A stretch of DNA of 64,000 nt from Pseudomonas brassicacearum (GCF_009601685.2 NZ_CP045701.2:434001-498000), one strand, 5' to 3'. Shown: positions 8,387 through 17,871, counted from the stretch's first letter. Program-made: numbers and translations. Notes: a model not told the origin generated them from the letters alone.

Positions 8387-8640
8387 TGGCCCGCAAGAAA
8401 CCGCCGATCCTCACCCTCACATCCGAGCAGGAGAGTGAAGCGAACCGCAAGATCCAGCGGTTCATGGAGGAACGTTTCGAGCTGGACCTGGGTTCGTTCG
8501 AAGCGGCGGAAATTCTTGACCTGTTTACCCGCGAAATTGCTCCGCATTATTACAACAGGGCGATTTTCGATGTGCAGACGCACCTTAAAGAAAGGTTCGA
8601 AAGCATAGAAAGCGACTTGTGGGCGCTCGAGAAAAACTGA
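8386..8640 (+). CDS. DUF2164 family protein
   Basis: An 84-residue charged, probably helical cytoplasmic protein ([12 protein letters not shown]...) that fits the DUF2164 family. It starts in a TAATG overlap with the hisH stop and is followed 42 bases later by hisA, so it sits inside the histidine operon. No catalytic motif is visible and no function is known. A small accessory protein of the HisH/HisA steps is possible but not supported beyond position. Confidence 0.85.
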   Translation: MARKKPPILTLTSEQESEANRKIQRFMEERFELDLGSFEAAEILDLFTREIAPHYYNRAIFDVQTHLKERFESIESDLWALEKN

Positions 8641-8682
8641 TTTTCGAGCCAAGCTGAATATTCGTATTTGAAGGTTTGCCAG

Positions 8683-9420
8683 ATGCTGATTATCCCCGCT
8701 ATCGATCTCAAGGACGGCGCTTGCGTACGTCTGCGCCAGGGCCGCATGGAAGACTCCACGGTGTTTTCCGATGACCCGGTGAGCATGGCCGCCAAGTGGG
8801 TGGAGGGCGGCTGCCGTCGCCTGCATCTGGTCGACCTGAACGGCGCTTTCGAAGGGCAGCCAGTCAACGGTGAGGTGGTCACGGCCATCGCCAAGCGCTA
8901 CCCGAACCTGCCGATCCAGATCGGCGGCGGCATTCGCTCGCTGGAAACCATCGAGCACTACGTCAAGGCTGGCGTGAGCTACGTGATCATCGGCACCAAG
9001 GCCGTGAAGGAGCCTGAGTTCGTGGCTCAAGCCTGCCGCGCCTTCCCGGGCAAGGTCATCGTTGGCCTGGACGCAAAGGATGGGTTCGTCGCCACCGACG
9101 GTTGGGCTGAAGTCAGCACCGTGCAGGTGATCGACCTGGCCAAGCGTTTCGAAGCCGACGGCGTATCAGCCATCGTCTACACCGACATCGCCAAAGACGG
9201 CATGATGCAGGGCTGCAACGTCCCGTTCACCGCTGCCCTGGCTGCCGCGACGAAGATCCCGGTGATCGCCTCCGGCGGTATCCACAACCTGGGTGACATC
9301 AAGGCACTGCTCGACGCCAAGGCGCCGGGCATTATTGGTGCGATCACCGGTCGCGCGATCTATGAAGGCACCCTGGACGTCGCCGAGGCCCAGGCCTTCT
9401 GCGACGCCTACAACGGCTGA
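8683..9420 (+). CDS. hisA: phosphoribosylformimino-5-aminoimidazole carboxamide ribotide isomerase HisA
   Basis: Fourth step of histidine synthesis, an Amadori rearrangement of ProFAR to PRFAR. The 245-residue TIM barrel starts [12 protein letters not shown] with catalytic Asp8 and has the second phosphate site IASGGI and Asp in YTDIAKDG. The ATG at 8683 is chosen over an upstream in-frame TTG since family proteins begin at this Met and AAGG precedes it. Nine bases separate it from hisF. Confidence 0.97.
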   Translation: MLIIPAIDLKDGACVRLRQGRMEDSTVFSDDPVSMAAKWVEGGCRRLHLVDLNGAFEGQPVNGEVVTAIAKRYPNLPIQIGGGIRSLETIEHYVKAGVSYVIIGTKAVKEPEFVAQACRAFPGKVIVGLDAKDGFVATDGWAEVSTVQVIDLAKRFEADGVSAIVYTDIAKDGMMQGCNVPFTAALAAATKIPVIASGGIHNLGDIKALLDAKAPGIIGAITGRAIYEGTLDVAEAQAFCDAYNG

Positions 9421-9429
9421 GGACTCACC

Positions 9430-10200
9430 ATGGCGCTGGCCAAACGCATCATCCCTTGCCTGGACGTGGACAACGGCCGGGTGGTCAAGGGCGTCAAGTT
9501 CGAGAACATCCGTGATGCCGGCGACCCGGTGGAAATCGCCCGTCGCTACGACGAACAGGGTGCGGACGAGATTACCTTCCTCGACATCACGGCCAGCGTC
9601 GATGGCCGCGATACCACGCTCCATACCGTCGAGCGCATGGCCAGCCAGGTGTTCATCCCACTGACCGTGGGCGGCGGCGTGCGCACCGTGCAGGACATCC
9701 GCAACCTGCTCAATGCCGGTGCCGACAAGGTGTCGATCAACACCGCAGCGGTGTTCAACCCGGAATTCGTCGGCGAAGCGGCCCAGCACTTCGGTTCGCA
9801 GTGCATCGTCGTGGCCATTGACGCGAAGAAGGTCTCCGGCCCTGGCGAAACCCCGCGCTGGGAGATCTTCACCCACGGCGGTCGCAAACCCACGGGCCTC
9901 GACGCCGTCGAGTGGGCGAAGAAGATGGAAGGCCTGGGCGCCGGTGAGATCCTGCTGACCAGCATGGACCAGGACGGCATGAAAAACGGCTTCGACCTCG
10001 GTGTTACCCGCGCCATCAGCGATGCGCTGGGCATACCGGTGATCGCTTCCGGCGGTGTCGGCAACCTGCAGCACCTGGCCGACGGCATCCTGGAAGGCCA
10101 TGCCAGCGCGGTGCTGGCGGCGAGCATTTTCCACTTTGGCGAATACACCGTGCCGGAAGCCAAGGCCTACCTGGCGCATCGCGGTATCTGTATACGCTGA
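9430..10200 (+). CDS. hisF: imidazole glycerol phosphate synthase cyclase subunit HisF
   Basis: Condenses PRFAR with HisH-derived ammonia and splits it to imidazole-glycerol phosphate and AICAR. The 256-residue TIM barrel begins [21 protein letters not shown] with catalytic Asp in PCLDVD and the second catalytic Asp in TSMDQDG; phosphate loops GGGVR and ASGGVG are intact. It overlaps HisA in fold and shares the operon. Last clear his gene here. Confidence 0.97.
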   Translation: MALAKRIIPCLDVDNGRVVKGVKFENIRDAGDPVEIARRYDEQGADEITFLDITASVDGRDTTLHTVERMASQVFIPLTVGGGVRTVQDIRNLLNAGADKVSINTAAVFNPEFVGEAAQHFGSQCIVVAIDAKKVSGPGETPRWEIFTHGGRKPTGLDAVEWAKKMEGLGAGEILLTSMDQDGMKNGFDLGVTRAISDALGIPVIASGGVGNLQHLADGILEGHASAVLAASIFHFGEYTVPEAKAYLAHRGICIR

Positions 10201-10263
10201 TCGCTGGACACCATGGCGGGCCCAAGGCACTCTTGGGCACACCATGGATTGCGGTAGCCCGAC

Positions 10264-11010
10264 ATGCTCAAACGCCTCGTTCTTGCCTTTGCCGGTGCCA
10301 CACTGCTGCTCGCAGGCACCGTCCGCGCCGCTGATACATCGCTGGTGTTGCTGACGGAAAATTTCCCGCCGTACAACATGGCCAAGAACGGCAAGAACTT
10401 TGCCCAGGACGAGAACATCCATGGCATTGCCGTGGACATTGTCCGCGAAATATTCAAGCGTGCCGATATCTCCTACAGCCTGACGCTGCGTTTCCCCTGG
10501 GAGCGGATCTACAAGCTCGCGCTGGAAAACCCAGGCTACGGTGTGTTTGTCATGGCGCGGTTGCCGGAGCGTGAAAAGCTTTTCAAATGGGTTGGCCCGA
10601 TCGGCCCGGATGACTGGATCATGCTCGCCAAGACCGATAGCAAGATCGCCCTCGGTTCGCTGGAGCAGGCGCGTCAATACAAGATCGGTGCCTACAAGGG
10701 CGACGCGATTGCCGAGACCTTGGCCAGGCAAGGGTTGAACCCGATCGTCGCGTTGCGTGATCAGGATAACGCCCGAAAACTGGTTAACGGCCAGATTGAT
10801 CTATGGGCCACCGGCGATCCTGCCGGGCGTTACCTGGCGCGTCAGGAAGGGGTGACCGATCTCAAGACCGTGCTGCGTTTCAACAGCGCCGAGTTGTACC
10901 TGGCGTTGAACAAGGACGTGCCTGACGATGTGGTCGCCCGGCTTCAAAAGGCCCTGGATGAATTGCGCAAGGAAGGTGAAGTGGACGCGATCATGGCGCG
11001 GTATCTCTGA
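10264..11010 (+). CDS. periplasmic amino-acid-type solute-binding protein (SBP_bac_3 like)
   Basis: A 248-residue exported protein. The N-terminal signal peptide (MLKRLVLAFAGATLLLAG...RAA, cut near residue 22) is followed by a type II periplasmic binding fold beginning LVLLTENFPPYNM. Proteins of this group bind polar amino acids or act as sensors. No permease or ATPase gene adjoins it, so it may work with a transporter encoded elsewhere. It begins 63 bases after hisF on the same strand and may be co-transcribed. Ligand unknown. Confidence 0.8.
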   Translation: MLKRLVLAFAGATLLLAGTVRAADTSLVLLTENFPPYNMAKNGKNFAQDENIHGIAVDIVREIFKRADISYSLTLRFPWERIYKLALENPGYGVFVMARLPEREKLFKWVGPIGPDDWIMLAKTDSKIALGSLEQARQYKIGAYKGDAIAETLARQGLNPIVALRDQDNARKLVNGQIDLWATGDPAGRYLARQEGVTDLKTVLRFNSAELYLALNKDVPDDVVARLQKALDELRKEGEVDAIMARYL

Positions 11011-11035
11011 CCGCTGTGCAGGACTGTGCCGCCGC

Positions 11036-11145
11036 CATCGTCGGATCGCCGCCCGGAGCAAGCTCGCTCCCACGGTGGTTCTGAATCGGGCACAACGTTT
11101 GTGTTCACAGCAGATCCCCTGTGGGAGCGAGCCTGCTCGCGATGA
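11036..11145. repeat. REP pair, tail-to-tail orientation
   Basis: GAGCAAGCTCGCTCCCAC (11056-11073) faces GTGGGAGCGAGCCTGCTCGC (11121-11140), the reverse order to most pairs in the window. Bases 11036-11073 recur without change at 19163-19200. It lies between two convergent genes. Confidence 0.85.
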
Positions 11146-11162
11146 AGGCAACGCGTTTCCCG

Positions 11163-11942
11163 CTACCGATAAACCCCATCTTTCCCATGCCCGAGCATCG
11201 CCCGATTGCTGCGCAGGCTGATCATCAACTTGATGTCGATCCATTCGATGCCCTGGGCCTTGAGCCGCGGTAGCTCGCGTTCGAGCACTGCCAGGGTCTG
11301 TGGGTAGGGATGGCCGATCATCACGGCCGAGCCTTGCCGGCGGGCCAGGTCGATGGCGATCTGGAGCTGGTGGGTGATGGCGGCTTCGGTGCGCTCGTCG
11401 TCCAGGAACACGTCCCGCGACACACTGGCGAGGCCGATCTTTTGCGCCTCGGCGGCGGCGACGGTCTGGGCGCTGGTGCGGCTGTCGACGAAAAACTTGT
11501 GTCGCTGCTGCAAGTTCGCCATCAGCCATTCCATGGCCTGGGGCTGGGCGGTCATGCGGCTGCCCATGTGGTTGTTGATCCCGCTGGTATAGGGCACGGC
11601 AGCGAATGCGGCGTCGAGGCGCTTGCCCAGCTCTTCGATGGGCAGTTCGGGGTGCCAGGCGAATGGCCCGGTGGCCGGGTCCATGGGCATGTGCAGCATG
11701 ACCAGCTTGCCAGCGCGATGAGCCTCACGGGCGAATTCGGCGGCGTGGGGGGTGTCAGGCATGATCGCGGCGGTGACCGGGCCGGGGAGGGCCAGAACCC
11801 GGCGATCCCGAGGCAGGTTTTGCCCCAGGTCGTCGATGATCAGGCTCAGGTAGGCCTTGTGCGGCGAAGAGGGTGTGGCGGGCGCCGCGTTAACGGCTCC
11901 CGCCAGCAGGCACAGCAGGACGAAGATGAAGCGCAGGCCCAT
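11163..11942 (-). CDS. divergent polysaccharide deacetylase family protein (YibQ-like)
   Basis: A 259-residue exported protein with signal peptide MGLRFIFVLLCLLAGAVNAA and a NodB-like fold of the divergent deacetylase (YibQ/DUF610) type: SLIIDDLGQNLPRD, HMPMDP, NNHMGSRMT and FFVDSRTSA motifs. The Asp-Asp of DDLG and the His of HMGS are at the metal-site positions. It probably acts on a cell-envelope polysaccharide in the periplasm. Its start is one base after the ctpA stop, so it is the third gene of an envC-ctpA-yibQ unit. The real substrate has not been read from sequence. Confidence 0.88.
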   Translation of the reverse strand: MGLRFIFVLLCLLAGAVNAAPATPSSPHKAYLSLIIDDLGQNLPRDRRVLALPGPVTAAIMPDTPHAAEFAREAHRAGKLVMLHMPMDPATGPFAWHPELPIEELGKRLDAAFAAVPYTSGINNHMGSRMTAQPQAMEWLMANLQQRHKFFVDSRTSAQTVAAAEAQKIGLASVSRDVFLDDERTEAAITHQLQIAIDLARRQGSAVMIGHPYPQTLAVLERELPRLKAQGIEWIDIKLMISLRSNRAMLGHGKDGVYR

Positions 11943-11943
11943 C

Positions 11944-13260
11944 TCAGCGGCCGGACGTGATGTTCAACCCTTTGAGCAGGCTCAGGGCCTGGGCCAACTG
12001 GTAGTCGTCATCCTGTGGCATTGGCTTGGCCTTGGCGCCGGAGCCCGTTGGTTTGTCGGCGCCGCCGTTGCCATTGCCCAGGTGACCTTGCAGGTCGGCT
12101 TCCTTGAAGTACTCGCTGTCCTGCTCGCTGGTGATCTTGGCCTTGCGCACCTCGATGTCCGGGACGATGCCCTGGGCCTGGATGGAGCGACCGTTGGGCG
12201 TGAAGTACAGCGCGGTGGTGATTTTCAGGGCGCGGTCGTTGTTCAGTGGCAATACGGTCTGCACCGAGCCCTTGCCGAAACTGGTGGTGCCCATGACCAC
12301 GCCACGCTTTTGGTCCTGCAGGGCGCCGGCGACGATTTCCGATGCCGAGGCGCTGCCGCCGTTGATCAGCACGACCAATGGCACGGCTTCGCTCAGGTCG
12401 TTGCCGGTGGCCGAGAAGCGCAGCTCGGAATTGGCGATACGCCCCTTGGTGTAGACGATCAGGCCCTTGGTGATGAAGTGATCCACCACTTCCACCGCCG
12501 ATTGCAGCACGCCGCCGGGGTTGTTGCGCATGTCCAGGACCAGGCCGTTGAGCTTCTTGCCGTTGTCCTTGCGCAGCTTGGCCAGGGCCTTGGCGACTTC
12601 TTCGCCAGTCTTGACCTGGAATTGGGTAATGCGGATATAACCGTAGCCCGACTCCAGCAACTGGCTCTTCACACTCTTGACCTGGATGATCGCCCGCGTG
12701 AGGGTCACGTCGAACGGCGTGCCACCGTCGCGTACCAGGGTCAGGGTGATCTTCTGGCCGATCTTGCCGCGCATCTTGTCCACGGCTTCGGTCATGCTCT
12801 GGCCGCGCGTCGGCTGGCCGTTGATCTTGACGATGAAATCACCGGCCTGGATGCCGGCCTTGGAAGCAGGGGTGTCGTCGATGGGCGAAACCACTTTGAC
12901 GAAACCGTCTTCGCTGCCGACCTCGATGCCCAGGCCACCGAATTCGCCGCTGGTGCTTTCCTGCAGCTCGGCAAAGTCGTCCGGCCCCAGGTAGGCCGAG
13001 TGCGGGTCAAGGTTGCTGAGCATGCCTTTGATGGCATTCTCCAGCAGCATCTTGTCATCCACCGGTTCCACGTAGGCGGCCTTGATCCGGTCCATGACCT
13101 CGGCAAAGGTGCGCAGTTCGTCCAGCGGCAGCGGGGCCTTGGTGGTCGCGGCTGTGGCGGCGGGTGCCGACGGGACCGGTTCGGCGGCGAAAGCCAGGGG
13201 CGCTCCGATCACGAGGGCGATCGTCAGGGCCAGCGAGGTAAGGCGGGACAAATGCAGCAT
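11944..13260 (-). CDS. ctpA: carboxy-terminal processing protease CtpA (S41)
   Basis: A 438-residue periplasmic serine protease. Order: signal peptide (1-25), PDZ domain (about 105-190), S41 catalytic domain with the Ser305-Lys330 dyad in GGSASASEI and TTSFGKGSVQ. In P. aeruginosa the orthologue (PA5134, from memory) cuts peptidoglycan cross-link hydrolases with an outer-membrane lipoprotein partner. The start at 13260 (MLHLSRL) was chosen over an upstream in-frame ATG as AAGGAG lies ten bases before it and it begins the signal peptide. Downstream of the envC-like gene. Confidence 0.95.
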   Translation of the reverse strand: MLHLSRLTSLALTIALVIGAPLAFAAEPVPSAPAATAATTKAPLPLDELRTFAEVMDRIKAAYVEPVDDKMLLENAIKGMLSNLDPHSAYLGPDDFAELQESTSGEFGGLGIEVGSEDGFVKVVSPIDDTPASKAGIQAGDFIVKINGQPTRGQSMTEAVDKMRGKIGQKITLTLVRDGGTPFDVTLTRAIIQVKSVKSQLLESGYGYIRITQFQVKTGEEVAKALAKLRKDNGKKLNGLVLDMRNNPGGVLQSAVEVVDHFITKGLIVYTKGRIANSELRFSATGNDLSEAVPLVVLINGGSASASEIVAGALQDQKRGVVMGTTSFGKGSVQTVLPLNNDRALKITTALYFTPNGRSIQAQGIVPDIEVRKAKITSEQDSEYFKEADLQGHLGNGNGGADKPTGSGAKAKPMPQDDDYQLAQALSLLKGLNITSGR

Positions 13261-13292
13261 GTCGAACGAACTCCTTAATAGGATGGGCGCGC

Positions 13293-14585
13293 TTATCCTT
13301 GCGCACGACACCATTGGGCCGGGTCACTGGGGCGACCCTGCTGACGAATAGCGAAATACAGTGCTGGCGTGTCCTGCCCGCCACTGTTACCGACCGTGGA
13401 GATGGATTCACCGGCCTTGACCACATCCCCCGCAGCCTTGAGCAGCGTCTGGTTGTGGCCGTACAGGCTCAAGTAGCCGTTGCCGTGATCCAGGATTACC
13501 AGCAGGCCGGCGCCGCGCAACCAGTCGGCGAAGACCACACGCCCGCCATGCACGGCATGTACCTGGCTGCCGGCGGAAGCGCTGATCATCACGCCGTCCC
13601 ACTTGGCCCGGGTGTCGTCGCCGCGGGTTTGGCCGAAGCGCGCAAGTAATCGACCATTGACCGGCCATGGAAGTTTGCCCCGCGCCAAAGCAAAAGCGCC
13701 GCCGAAGGTTTCGCCATCACTGGAAACCAGCGCGCCGGGGCTCGATTTCACCGGTTTGCGCGGCGCGGCGCCGTCGTCCGCGTCGGCCTGGGCCTCACGC
13801 AAGCGCTTTTTTTCGGCTTCCTGCTGGGCGATCAGCGCTTTCTGACGCGCTTCTTCTGCCTCTCGGGCCTGTCGGGCCAGGGTTTCTTCAATGGTTTTCA
13901 GTACCTTGGCCAGTTCGGCCTGGTCCTGCTCGCGGGCCTTGAGCTTGCTGTCGCGAGCCTTCACGTCGTCATTGAGCTTGGCCAGGGCCACCTGGCGTTC
14001 CTTGCGGACCTTCTCGAGTTCTTCGCGCTGGCTGTCGAGGCTGCTTTTCTGCACCAGCAACTGGGCTTGCTGCAGTTCGATGTCTTTTTCGACATTGGCC
14101 AGTTGGCGCAGGGTTTCGTTGAAGTTCTTGAGCTGTTCCAGGCGTGCCTGGCTCAGGTAATCGTAATAAGTGAGGGTACGGGCGAATTTCTCGGGGTTTT
14201 GCTGGTTGAGCAGCAGCTTGAGATATTCCTGGCGACCGTTCTGGTAGGCGGCCCGGGCCTGGATGGCGATCAGTTTTTGCTGTTCAGTGCGCGCGCTCTG
14301 GAGTTTTTTTTTCTCTCCATCGAGTCGCTGCAGCTCGGATTCGCTTTTCTTCAGCTCTTTTTGCAGGGCGTCGACCTGCTTCTCCAGCTTGCCCATCTCG
14401 GTCTCGGTGCCGCGCAGGTCTTTCTGCACGCTGGATTTCTCTTCCTGCAACTTGCCCAGCAGTTTCTTCAGCTCGGCAATGTCCTGGCGCGTGGCTTCCA
14501 ACTGTTGTTGGGTTTGCGCGCGCTCGTCGGCAAAGGCCGGTTGGAGCAGGCAGGTCAGAGCGAGGGCTATCAGGACGCGAAGCAT
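13293..14585 (-). CDS. EnvC-like murein hydrolase activator with degenerate LytM domain
   Basis: A 430-residue periplasmic protein. Signal peptide 1-19 (MLRVLIALALTCLLQPAFA), long coiled coil (about 22-250, rich in Gln, Glu, Lys and Arg), then a C-terminal LytM/M23 domain. The zinc ligands of active M23 peptidases are missing: WDGVMI and LYFAIR stand where H-x3-D and HxH are expected. So it should activate amidases rather than cut peptidoglycan, as E. coli EnvC does for AmiA/AmiB at the septum. Start 14585 was chosen for its signal peptide; 105 bases of in-frame upstream sequence are ignored. Confidence 0.9.
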   Translation of the reverse strand: MLRVLIALALTCLLQPAFADERAQTQQQLEATRQDIAELKKLLGKLQEEKSSVQKDLRGTETEMGKLEKQVDALQKELKKSESELQRLDGEKKKLQSARTEQQKLIAIQARAAYQNGRQEYLKLLLNQQNPEKFARTLTYYDYLSQARLEQLKNFNETLRQLANVEKDIELQQAQLLVQKSSLDSQREELEKVRKERQVALAKLNDDVKARDSKLKAREQDQAELAKVLKTIEETLARQAREAEEARQKALIAQQEAEKKRLREAQADADDGAAPRKPVKSSPGALVSSDGETFGGAFALARGKLPWPVNGRLLARFGQTRGDDTRAKWDGVMISASAGSQVHAVHGGRVVFADWLRGAGLLVILDHGNGYLSLYGHNQTLLKAAGDVVKAGESISTVGNSGGQDTPALYFAIRQQGRPSDPAQWCRAQG

Positions 14586-14710
14586 AGAGGCGGGCGACAC
14601 CAGGGAAAGGGACGGCCTAGTATGCCCGCCCCACGCTGCAAAAAAAACGCCCATTTGGGGCTGTGTGATAACTGGAGGGGTGCAGGGCACTTATTTCCCG
14701 CCAAACCCCT

Positions 14711-14800
14711 GTGGGAGCAAAGCTTGCTCGCGATGACGTCAGCACATCCAACGTAAATGTAGATTGTTAGATTGCTATCGCGAGCAAGCTTTGCTCCCAC
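14711..14800. repeat. REP pair
   Basis: GTGGGAGCAAAGCTTGCTCG and its inverted copy CGAGCAAGCTTTGCTCCCAC flank a short AT-rich spacer in the gap between gpmI and the envC-like gene. Confidence 0.9.
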
Positions 14801-14826
14801 AGGATTTACGGTGATTGATGGATCAA

Positions 14827-16356
14827 TCAGACCAGGATCGAAGTCCCGGTCATTTCCGCCGGCTTCTCCATGCCCAGCAACATCAGCATGGTCGGCGCCA
14901 CGTCAGCCAGCACGCCACCGTCGCGGACCTTGAAGTTGCGCTTGCCAACATAGATGAACGGCACCGGCTCGGTGGTGTGGGCGGTGTGGGCCTGGCCGGT
15001 GGATTCGTCGGACATCTGCTCGACGTTGCCGTGGTCGGCCGTGATCAGTGCTTCGCCGCCGACCTTTTCCAGGGCTTCGACGATGCGGCCAACGCAGGTG
15101 TCCAGGCATTCCACGGCCTTGACCGCTGCCTCGAACACGCCGCTGTGGCCCACCATGTCGCCGTTGGCGTAGTTGACCACGATCACGTCGTAACGCTGGT
15201 TTTCAATGGCGTCGACGATGCGGTCGGTCACTTCCGGGGCGCTCATCTCCGGTTGCAGGTCGTAGGTGGCGACTTTCGGCGAAGGGATCAGGATGCGTTC
15301 CTCGCCCGGGAAAGGCTCTTCACGGCCGCCGGAGAAAAAGAACGTCACGTGGGCGTATTTTTCGGTCTCGGCGATGCGCAGTTGGGTCTTGCCATTCTTC
15401 GCCAGGTAGTCGCCCAGCACGTTTTCCAGGCTGCCGGCGGCGAAAGCCGATGGCGCGGGGATGCTGGCGGCGTATTGCGTCAACATCACGAAACCGGCCA
15501 GTTTTGGCTGGCGAGCGCGTTCGAACTCCTTGAAATCGTCTTCGACAAACACGCGGGTCAGTTCGCGGGCGCGGTCGGCTCGGAAGTTCATGAAGACCAC
15601 GGCGTCGCCGTCTTCTACCTTGACCGGCTCACCGATGGTGGTGGCCTTGACGAATTCGTCGCTTTCGCCGCGCTCGTAGGCGGCTTGCAGGCCTTGCTGG
15701 GCGGTGGCAGCGTTGAAATCGGCGCTGCCGTCGACGATCAGGTTGTAGGCCTGGGACACGCGGTCCCAACGGTTGTCACGGTCCATGGCGTAGTAGCGAC
15801 CAATGAGGCTGGCGATGCGCCCCTTGCCGAGTGCCTGGAAGGCGGCGTCCAGCAGTTCGATCGACGAAGTGGCGCTTTTCGGCGGGGTGTCGCGGCCATC
15901 GAGGAACGCGTGCAGATAGATCTTCTCGGCACCGCGCTTGACGGCCAGTTCGGCCATGGCGATCAGGTGATCCTGGTGGCTGTGCACCCCACCGTCGGAC
16001 AGCAGGCCCATGAAGTGCACGGCCTTGCCGGCAGCCACGGCTTTATCCACGGCGGCGCAGATGGTCGGGTTTTCGAAGAACTCACCGTCGCGGATCGATT
16101 TGGTCACGCGAGTGAAGTCCTGGTACACCACGCGGCCGGCGCCGAGGTTCATGTGGCCGACTTCGGAGTTGCCCATCTGCCCGTCCGGCAGGCCGACGTC
16201 CATGCCGCTGCCGGAGATCAGGCCGTTGGGCACGGTGGCCCACAAGCGGTCCAGCACAGGCTTTTTGGCCGAATACACGGCGTTGGATTCGTGGCTGTCA
16301 CTGTGACCGAAGCCGTCGAGAATCATCAGGACCAAAGGTTTAGGCGTGGTAGTCAT
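14827..16356 (-). CDS. gpmI: 2,3-bisphosphoglycerate-independent phosphoglycerate mutase
   Basis: Interconverts 3- and 2-phosphoglycerate in glycolysis and gluconeogenesis. The 509-residue metalloenzyme has the first metal Asp14 (LMILDGFG), the phosphorylated nucleophile Ser64 in MGNSEVGH, and the later DHGN and H-T-H metal ligands ([17 protein letters not shown]). Start 16356 (MTTTPKPL) is preferred to an in-frame ATG 78 nt upstream because homologues begin here. Transcribed divergently from the rhodanese-grxC-secB genes. Confidence 0.97.
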   Translation of the reverse strand: MTTTPKPLVLMILDGFGHSDSHESNAVYSAKKPVLDRLWATVPNGLISGSGMDVGLPDGQMGNSEVGHMNLGAGRVVYQDFTRVTKSIRDGEFFENPTICAAVDKAVAAGKAVHFMGLLSDGGVHSHQDHLIAMAELAVKRGAEKIYLHAFLDGRDTPPKSATSSIELLDAAFQALGKGRIASLIGRYYAMDRDNRWDRVSQAYNLIVDGSADFNAATAQQGLQAAYERGESDEFVKATTIGEPVKVEDGDAVVFMNFRADRARELTRVFVEDDFKEFERARQPKLAGFVMLTQYAASIPAPSAFAAGSLENVLGDYLAKNGKTQLRIAETEKYAHVTFFFSGGREEPFPGEERILIPSPKVATYDLQPEMSAPEVTDRIVDAIENQRYDVIVVNYANGDMVGHSGVFEAAVKAVECLDTCVGRIVEALEKVGGEALITADHGNVEQMSDESTGQAHTAHTTEPVPFIYVGKRNFKVRDGGVLADVAPTMLMLLGMEKPAEMTGTSILV

Positions 16357-16447
16357 GGAATCCACTCGTGGCTGGTTAAAAGAAGACGATGGAAAAGGGA
16401 CGGGCAGTTTAAAGGTAAGTTCCGACGGCGTCACCGCCGGGCGGGGT

Positions 16448-16475
16448 TTGGCCCACCTTGTGTGCTGTGTATACT
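16448..16475 (+). promoter_or_regulatory. sigma70 promoter of rhodanese-grxC-secB unit
   Basis: TTGGCC (16448-16453) and TATACT (16470-16475) with a 16-bp spacer, 34 bases before the rhodanese-domain gene and between divergent genes. Fits the consensus well at the -10. Confidence 0.55.
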
Positions 16476-16508
16476 GGCCGACATTTTAACGCCCTGGAAC
16501 CTCCTTCG

Positions 16509-16922
16509 ATGGTTGCTCACCTGATTGAATTTGCCACTAACCACTACATTCTCGTCGGTATCTTCGTCGTACTGCTGGCGTTGCTGGTAGTCCATACGAT
16601 GCAGGGCGGCGGCCGCAGCCTCAGTACCGGCGAGCTGACGGCGCTGGTCAACAAGGATGCCGGCGTGGTGGTGGACATCCGCCCAAACAAGGATTACGCC
16701 GCCGGCCACATTGTCGGGGCGGTGAATATTCCCCAGGACAAACTGATCGCCCGTATCGGCGAGCTGGAAAAGCACAAGGCCAAGACACTGATCCTGGTAG
16801 ATGCCCAAGGCCAGCACGCCGGCACCCACGCCCGCGAGCTGATGAAGTCCGGTTTCACCGCCGCCAAGCTGTCCGGCGGCGTTGCGAGCTGGAAAGCCGA
16901 CAACCTGCCCCTGGTGAAGTGA
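16509..16922 (+). CDS. membrane-anchored rhodanese-fold protein, YibN-like
   Basis: A 137-residue protein with one N-terminal membrane segment (about 12-30) and a rhodanese domain (VVVDIRPNKDYAAGHIVGAVNIP). The active-site loop reads LVDAQGQHAG, so Asp98 stands where the catalytic Cys should be. It is therefore unlikely to transfer sulfur and may bind a partner at the membrane. The gene lies one base before grxC and about 300 bases before secB, an order also known in E. coli (yibN-grxC-secB), which links it to protein export or envelope redox. Confidence 0.88.
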   Translation: MVAHLIEFATNHYILVGIFVVLLALLVVHTMQGGGRSLSTGELTALVNKDAGVVVDIRPNKDYAAGHIVGAVNIPQDKLIARIGELEKHKAKTLILVDAQGQHAGTHARELMKSGFTAAKLSGGVASWKADNLPLVK

Positions 16923-16923
16923 A

Positions 16924-17178
16924 ATGCCCCACGTTGTTGTCTATTCCAGCGATTACTGCCCCTATTGCTCCAGAGCCAAGTTCCTGCTCCAGAACAAAGG
17001 CGTGGCTTTCGAAGAGATCAAGGTCGACGGCAAGCCGCAACTGCGCGCCGAAATGACCCAGAAGGCCGGGCGCACGTCCGTGCCGCAGATCTGGATCGGC
17101 AGCACCCACGTGGGCGGTTGCGATGATCTGTTCGCCCTGGAGCGCGCCGGCAAGCTCGACGCGATGCTCAAGGCCTGA
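16924..17178 (+). CDS. grxC: glutaredoxin 3
   Basis: An 84-residue dithiol glutaredoxin with active site Cys12-Pro-Tyr-Cys15 (SDYCPYCSRAKF) and the GSH-site TSVPQIWIG and GGCDD motifs. It reduces disulfides with glutathione in the cytoplasm. Starts one base after the rhodanese-domain gene and is followed 40 bases later by secB. Confidence 0.97.
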   Translation: MPHVVVYSSDYCPYCSRAKFLLQNKGVAFEEIKVDGKPQLRAEMTQKAGRTSVPQIWIGSTHVGGCDDLFALERAGKLDAMLKA

Positions 17179-17218
17179 ATTTCCTATTAATAGAACCTGA
17201 AAGTAAGAAGGATCTGCG

Positions 17219-17701
17219 ATGACTGACCAACAGAACACAGCTGCCACTGAAGAAGAAGCCGCACCGCAATTCTCCTTGCAGCGCATTTATGTCCGTGACC
17301 TGTCCTTCGAAGCCCCGAAAAGCCCGGCGATCTTTCGCCAGCAGTGGGAGCCGAGCGTAGGCCTGGACCTGAACACACGCCAGAAAGCCCTGGAAGATGA
17401 CTTCCACGAAGTGGTGCTGACCCTGTCGGTTACCGTGAAGAACGGTGACGAAGTGGCGTTCATCGCCGAAGTGCAACAGGCCGGGATCTTCCTGATCAAG
17501 AACCTGGATGCCGCTTCGATGAGCCACACCCTCGGCGCGTTCTGCCCGAACATCCTGTTCCCGTACGCCCGCGAAACCCTGGACAGCCTGGTGACCCGCG
17601 GTTCGTTCCCGGCCCTGATGCTGGCTCCGGTGAACTTCGATGCCCTGTATGCGCAAGAACTGCAGCGCATGCAGCAAGAAGGCGGCGCGACCGTTCAGTA
17701 A
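17219..17701 (+). CDS. secB: protein-export chaperone SecB
   Basis: A 160-residue cytoplasmic tetrameric chaperone that keeps pre-proteins unfolded and hands them to SecA. Typical family stretches are present ([16 protein letters not shown] near the N-terminus, [24 protein letters not shown]-like region near 105-130). An acidic N-terminal tail (TEEEAAPQ) precedes the fold. AAGGAT precedes the ATG. Last gene of the rhodanese-grxC-secB unit. Confidence 0.97.
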   Translation: MTDQQNTAATEEEAAPQFSLQRIYVRDLSFEAPKSPAIFRQQWEPSVGLDLNTRQKALEDDFHEVVLTLSVTVKNGDEVAFIAEVQQAGIFLIKNLDAASMSHTLGAFCPNILFPYARETLDSLVTRGSFPALMLAPVNFDALYAQELQRMQQEGGATVQ

Positions 17702-17728
17702 ACGGCGCTGCCAGCCCGGCACAAAACT

Positions 17729-17845
17729 GTGGGAGCGAGCCCTGTGGGAGCAAGGCTTGCTCGCGATGAACGATGACGCGGTTTTGCAGTTGAACCGTGT
17801 CGACCTCATCGCGAGCAAGCTTTGCTCCCACAGGCTCGCTCCCAC
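17729..17845. repeat. nested double REP palindrome
   Basis: Two REP arms are nested on each side: GTGGGAGCGAG then GTGGGAGCAAGGCTTGCTCG, mirrored by CGAGCAAGCTTTGCTCCCAC then CTCGCTCCCAC. A second nested element lies at 32701. It sits between convergent secB and trmL. Confidence 0.85.
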
Positions 17846-17871
17846 AGGTGTTTCTGGCTGACAGGCAGGGT

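Noticed and set aside
14711-14800. REP pairs as rho-independent terminators
   Set aside because: Stems are long but lack T runs; they may slow RNA decay or transcription, but they are dispersed repeats first and were recorded as such.
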